DNA of 5,789 nt from positions 1 to 5,789 of the forward strand of contig CAUDHE010000121.1 of assembly GCA_958449275.1 (NCBI GenBank). Reading direction: 5' to 3'. The notes below the pieces were generated by a model that worked only from the letters and a program-made list of their open reading frames with translations, did no database searches and had not been told where the DNA came from. The position numbers and the translations under genes are program-made. Positions 5,781-5,789 of the stretch are shown here, in pieces; position 1 is the stretch's first letter, and every line of letters starts with the position of its first letter. This stretch comes from an uncultured Alistipes sp. Its GTDB lineage: Bacteria > Bacteroidota > Bacteroidia > Bacteroidales > Rikenellaceae.

Positions 5781-5789
5781 TTATTGCCT

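Overview
The window looks like chromosomal DNA from a GC-rich member of the Bacteroidetes, most plausibly an Alistipes-like (Rikenellaceae) gut commensal. This rests on the -33/-7 promoter of the Bacteroidetes type (TTTG, 19 nt, TACCTTTG), start codons preceded by A/T-rich rather than Shine-Dalgarno leaders, a signal peptide ending in AGA-Q, and GC-rich coding sequence. The genus is inferred from composition and general resemblance, not from a marker gene.

All four confident genes lie on the minus strand and read right to left as one apparent operon. A promoter at 5750-5780 is followed by a leader of about 325 nt (5420-5743) that holds four strong hairpins and what looks like a Bacteroidetes intergenic repeat. 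Next come: a secreted glycoside-hydrolase-family-2-like protein (4112-5419) that stops early in its TIM barrel and lacks the catalytic and metal residues; rlmH (3616-4089), the 23S rRNA pseudouridine-1915 N3-methyltransferase, after a 22-nt gap; a five-helix membrane protein of the LtaS-like alkaline phosphatase superfamily (1646-3619), overlapping rlmH by 4 nt (ATGA); and a DUF2156-GNAT fusion (238-1680), overlapping the previous gene by 35 nt.

The last two genes pair a membrane-anchored phospho-headgroup transferase/sulfatase fold with an MprF-catalytic-domain-like acyltransferase fold. The tight overlap suggests coordinated synthesis and possibly joint work on envelope lipids or polymers; this is inference. 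RlmH is a housekeeping ribosome enzyme and probably only shares the transcript.

The left edge (1-237) has no confidently called gene. Both strands stay open there in codon-aligned frames, and I could not decide whether it is the end of a plus-strand gene, the start of a minus-strand gene, or non-coding.

The points most worth a second look are the catalytically dead, truncated GH2-like protein, the DUF2156-GNAT fusion overlapping the LtaS-like gene with an A8 slippery tract near the junction, and the hairpin-rich leader. I saw no CRISPR array, tRNA, rRNA, transposase or phage gene.
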